Shown here: positions 6,995 to 9,119 of the stretch, piece by piece
Layout: every line of letters begins with the position of its first letter
Position numbering within the stretch: position 1 is the first letter of the stretch
Origin: an uncultured Bacillota bacterium
GTDB lineage: Bacteria; Bacillota; Clostridia; Caldicoprobacterales; UBA3941
Assembly: GCA_937960725.1 (NCBI GenBank)
Contig: CALGOY010000278.1
Coordinates: 1 to 9,119 of the forward strand
DNA length: 9,119 nt
Direction: 5' to 3'
The notes under the pieces: model-generated
The model's input: only the letters and a program-made list of their open reading frames with translations
Database searches by the model: none
What the model was told of the DNA's origin: nothing
Translations under genes and position numbers: made by a program

Positions 6995-8694
6995 TTGCTG
7001 TAACCGCTAGTGTTGTTGGGGCTATCGCTTTTGAATATTTCCAGGAAGGTCATAGGATCTGGATAGTCAGGACCCCAACCGGAGTTTGACATCATATAAT
7101 CTCCACTTTGAAGCCTTGACAGCTGCTCAGACCATGGCAATGATTCTAATTCAAGATTTATACCTATTTCTGCCCAGTCAGCCTGAATCTTTTCAGCAGA
7201 CTTCTTAGCAATATCTGATTCACCGATCATCATCTTAAAGTTCAGCTGATCTACTGTCATTCCAAGCTCTTCTAAGCCTTTTTCTAAGAATTCCTTGGCC
7301 TTTTCCTTATTATTGTCTTCAAATAGCTCTTCGCCTGCTTCCTCTCGGAAGGACTTCTCATATCCTGGGAATTCATAAGGAATAAATGCAAGAGCAGGCT
7401 TATCTCCCAAGCTTATCTTTTCAACATAGCTTTGCCTATCTAAAGCGTAGGCTAGTGCTTTCCTAATATTTGCGTTGCGAAGTGCTTCCCCTGCTTCGCC
7501 TTCATAATTATAGTTTATAGCAACATAGAATGAACCAAAGTCAGGTTTATTCACCAATGGCTGTAAATTATACTGGTTTAACGTAGCCATATCTTCAAAC
7601 TCTTTAAGGTCAGCTGCCTGAATAGCTGATCCATCTATCTCTCCAGTTTTGAGAAGATTTGTACGGGTCGCTACATCATTTACAATCTTAATATTCAATT
7701 CATCGATATTGATGTTGTCATTATTCCAATAGTTCTCATTGCGAACTAGTTTGAAATAGTCATTGTGTTTCCACTCAACAACTTTCCAAGGTCCATTGCT
7801 GGGCAGGCCGGAAGCTTCTTTGAAGTAGTCTCCCGCAGCCATATGCTCCTCATAAAAATCCCTATTGACAGGATAGTATACAGGGAATGCCACTAAATTC
7901 GGGAAATAAGGAGCAGGAACTTTCAAAGTAATATAAATTTCAGAGCCATCATCGTTGGTTCCTATCTTAACATTATTCCAAAGCTCCTCTTTCTTAGCCT
8001 CATACTCTGCCTTTTCATCATCAGTCATTGCTTCTATTCTAGCATCAATCTTACCTTGAAGCTCTTCGATGGCAGCTTTGTTTCCTTCTGGATCTTCATT
8101 GAACTCAGCTAGTTGATCCAACATACCTTTAAACTCTTCATCTTTTTCTGCTAGATAAACCTTTTCATCATAATTAGCGTATTCCTGTGCACCCTCAATA
8201 TAATCAGTAAAGAAGTTATAGTAAGGTGCAGTGGTATCCATCGCCAATCTCCATGCAAAGAAGAAATCATCAGCAGTTACCTGCTTTCCATCTGCCCATT
8301 TAGCATTGGGATTGAGCTTGAAAGTATAAGTATTAGTCTCTTCGTCAAACTCATAGCTTTCAGCTACACCAGGGATTACTTCACCCTCTTCTTTTCCTGC
8401 CCTGAGCAGACCTTCCATGAACATGTTAGCCATGACCATGTCAGGTTCTCCATACATCTGCTGTGGATCTAAAGTCTGAGGCTCTGCTGATAAATAATAG
8501 TCGACCACTTTAGGGCCATCATACCCACCAGTATCCTCTTTCTCTGTATCTTTTTGTCCTTCAGTCTGTTGGTTGCTTTGTGCATCCCCAACAGTTTCAT
8601 CATTATCGGCGCTACTACCGCCACATCCAGCTAACACTGCGCTAAGAGCTATAACAGCAACTAACATAAGTGCTAGCCATTTTATCCTTTTCAT
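6979..8694 (-). CDS. oppA: Oligopeptide-binding lipoprotein OppA, main part (reading frame broken near the C-terminus)
   Basis: This 571-residue reading frame is an extracytoplasmic peptide-binding protein anchored by lipid. Residues 1-24 are a signal peptide with lipobox LAGC (Cys24), followed by a polar Gln/Asp/Glu linker to about 58. The family 5 block lies at about 104-150 (VIPGVAESYEFD, then YTFKLNPNAKWADGKQVTADD). The first part, EPQTLDPQQMYGEPD, is typical of the OppA branch. Residues about 175-242 are a Glu/Lys/Ala-rich, probably helical insert. Residues 1-567 match the family to GYSN. The frame then runs into MMSC and a TAG, whereas the -1 frame continues with YDELLEKA. Restoring one base near 6994-6996 would give a 647-residue protein. 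The start is ATG 8694, with GGAGGG at 8707-8702, 7 bases upstream. It is the first gene of the opp cluster and has its own promoter. The break may be a true mutation or a sequencing error. Confidence 0.9.
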   Translation of the reverse strand: MKRIKWLALMLVAVIALSAVLAGCGGSSADNDETVGDAQSNQQTEGQKDTEKEDTGGYDGPKVVDYYLSAEPQTLDPQQMYGEPDMVMANMFMEGLLRAGKEEGEVIPGVAESYEFDEETNTYTFKLNPNAKWADGKQVTADDFFFAWRLAMDTTAPYYNFFTDYIEGAQEYANYDEKVYLAEKDEEFKGMLDQLAEFNEDPEGNKAAIEELQGKIDARIEAMTDDEKAEYEAKKEELWNNVKIGTNDDGSEIYITLKVPAPYFPNLVAFPVYYPVNRDFYEEHMAAGDYFKEASGLPSNGPWKVVEWKHNDYFKLVRNENYWNNDNINIDELNIKIVNDVATRTNLLKTGEIDGSAIQAADLKEFEDMATLNQYNLQPLVNKPDFGSFYVAINYNYEGEAGEALRNANIRKALAYALDRQSYVEKISLGDKPALAFIPYEFPGYEKSFREEAGEELFEDNNKEKAKEFLEKGLEELGMTVDQLNFKMMIGESDIAKKSAEKIQADWAEIGINLELESLPWSEQLSRLQSGDYMMSNSGWGPDYPDPMTFLEIFKSDSPNNTSGYSNMMSC

Positions 8695-8801
8695 TAAATA
8701 TCCCTCCGTTTTGATAAAGTGAAAAAGTAATAGAGTAAAAAAAATAAAAGTATATTTATAAATTTATAAGGCATGCCTATTTATCCTAACGATTACATGT
8801 T

Positions 8802-8830
8802 ATTATACTACTATATTCGAAAAACTTCAA
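8802..8830 (-). promoter_or_regulatory. oppA: Putative sigma-A promoter of oppA
   Basis: On the minus strand, TTGAAG (8830-8825; 4 of 6 consensus bases) and a perfect TATAAT (8807-8802) are separated by 17 bases. Transcription would begin near 8795, about 100 bases before the ATG. It lies downstream of the terminator at 9064-9106, so oppA is likely the first gene of its transcript. Confidence 0.7.
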
Positions 8831-8901
8831 TAGCTTTTTGTATTTTTTTGCAGGAATCTGTTTGTATTTTTCATTCAAACATTACTTTTTTTAGCGATAT
8901 T

Positions 8902-8941
8902 TATTGCATAATTGCTCCAAAATACAGTTATATTGCATAAT
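8902..8941. repeat. Paired 11-base direct repeat upstream of the oppA promoter
   Basis: TATTGCATAAT occurs at 8902-8912 and again at 8931-8941, 29 bases apart start to start, about 72 and 101 bases upstream of the -35 element. A further GCATAA lies at 9001-9006. It may be a binding site for an activator or repressor. In such AT-rich DNA, chance is not excluded. Confidence 0.4.
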
Positions 8942-9063
8942 ATACCCAATTAACTGAATATTGTGAAACGATAGATAATTTATTAATATTCAACCATGAT
9001 GCATAAATGTTATAAATTTACTGCATTGGAAAGATTTCTTTCTGTCGAATTTTGTAAAAATAA

Positions 9064-9106
9064 AATCCCCGTTAACGCTAATTACGTCCATTAGTTAACG
9101 GGGATT
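9064..9106 (-). terminator. Rho-independent terminator of an upstream minus-strand gene
   Basis: Arms AATCCCCGTTAAC (9064-9076) and GTTAACGGGGATT (9094-9106) are perfect reverse complements of 13 bases. An extra TAAT/ATTA pairing forms inside after a 2-base bulge. On the minus strand the stem is followed by a T-rich run (GATTTTATTTTTA), so it stops leftward transcription. The gene it ends must lie beyond the right edge of the window. Confidence 0.82.
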
Positions 9107-9119
9107 AATATCAAAGTTA

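Larger units (their letters stand above)
8695..9119. other. Regulatory spacer upstream of oppA
   Basis: This 425-base stretch has no convincing gene. It contains, in the direction of transcription, the terminator at 9106-9064, two copies of an 11-base repeat (8941-8931 and 8912-8902), the promoter at 8830-8802, and a predicted leader of about 100 bases. The leader holds a 10-base palindrome AGGCATGCCT at 8769-8778 and the ribosome site GGAGGG at 8707-8702. The palindrome lies just downstream of the predicted start of transcription and might be an operator. Confidence 0.7.

Noticed and set aside
6979..6996. Programmed -1 ribosomal frameshift to make full-length OppA
   Set aside because: There is no slippery heptamer between the junction and the TAG. 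The A-run (AAAAA) lies after the stop, and programmed frameshifting is not known for OppA.
9035..9060. CodY-like box upstream of oppA
   Set aside because: The best local match to AATTTTCWGAAAATT is only about 8 of 15 bases, which is not above expectation in AT-rich DNA.

Overview
The window looks like chromosomal DNA of a low-GC Gram-positive anaerobe, probably of the Clostridia/Tissierellia type. The reasons are AT-rich spacers, strong AGGAGG ribosome sites, sigma-A-like promoters, lipoprotein-type substrate-binding proteins and Firmicutes-style Opp proteins. The genus cannot be told from the sequence alone. All genes lie on the minus strand, so transcription runs from right to left.

From right to left the layout is as follows. 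A rho-independent terminator (9064-9106) closes an unseen minus-strand gene beyond the right edge. A spacer then carries a good promoter (TTGAAG-17-TATAAT, 8830-8802), two upstream copies of an 11-base repeat, and a GGAGGG ribosome site. Next is oppA (8694 down to 6752), an oligopeptide-binding lipoprotein that is broken near its C-terminus by a frameshift at about 6994-6996. A 274-base gap follows, with a terminator/attenuator hairpin (6690-6723) and a second, long imperfect hairpin (6591-6649). Then come oppB, oppC, oppD and oppF (6477-2207), packed with gaps of 13 bases or less or with overlap, and closed by a 16-bp-stem terminator (2153-2189). After an AT-rich spacer with its own promoter (1941-1913) and a leader inverted repeat, a second, different family-5 substrate-binding lipoprotein starts at 1791 and runs off the left edge.

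Together the genes encode one peptide ABC importer. OppA captures peptides outside the membrane, OppB and OppC form the channel, and OppD and OppF hydrolyse ATP. The second binding protein probably feeds the same permease with another ligand range, or serves a neighbouring transporter that lies off the window.

This is a recognisable transporter locus. I found no sign of a wholly new system. The points that merit a second look are the oppA frameshift, a roughly 115-residue extracytoplasmic insert in OppC, a charged helical insert in OppA, the hairpins between oppA and oppB, and the separately promoted second binding protein.
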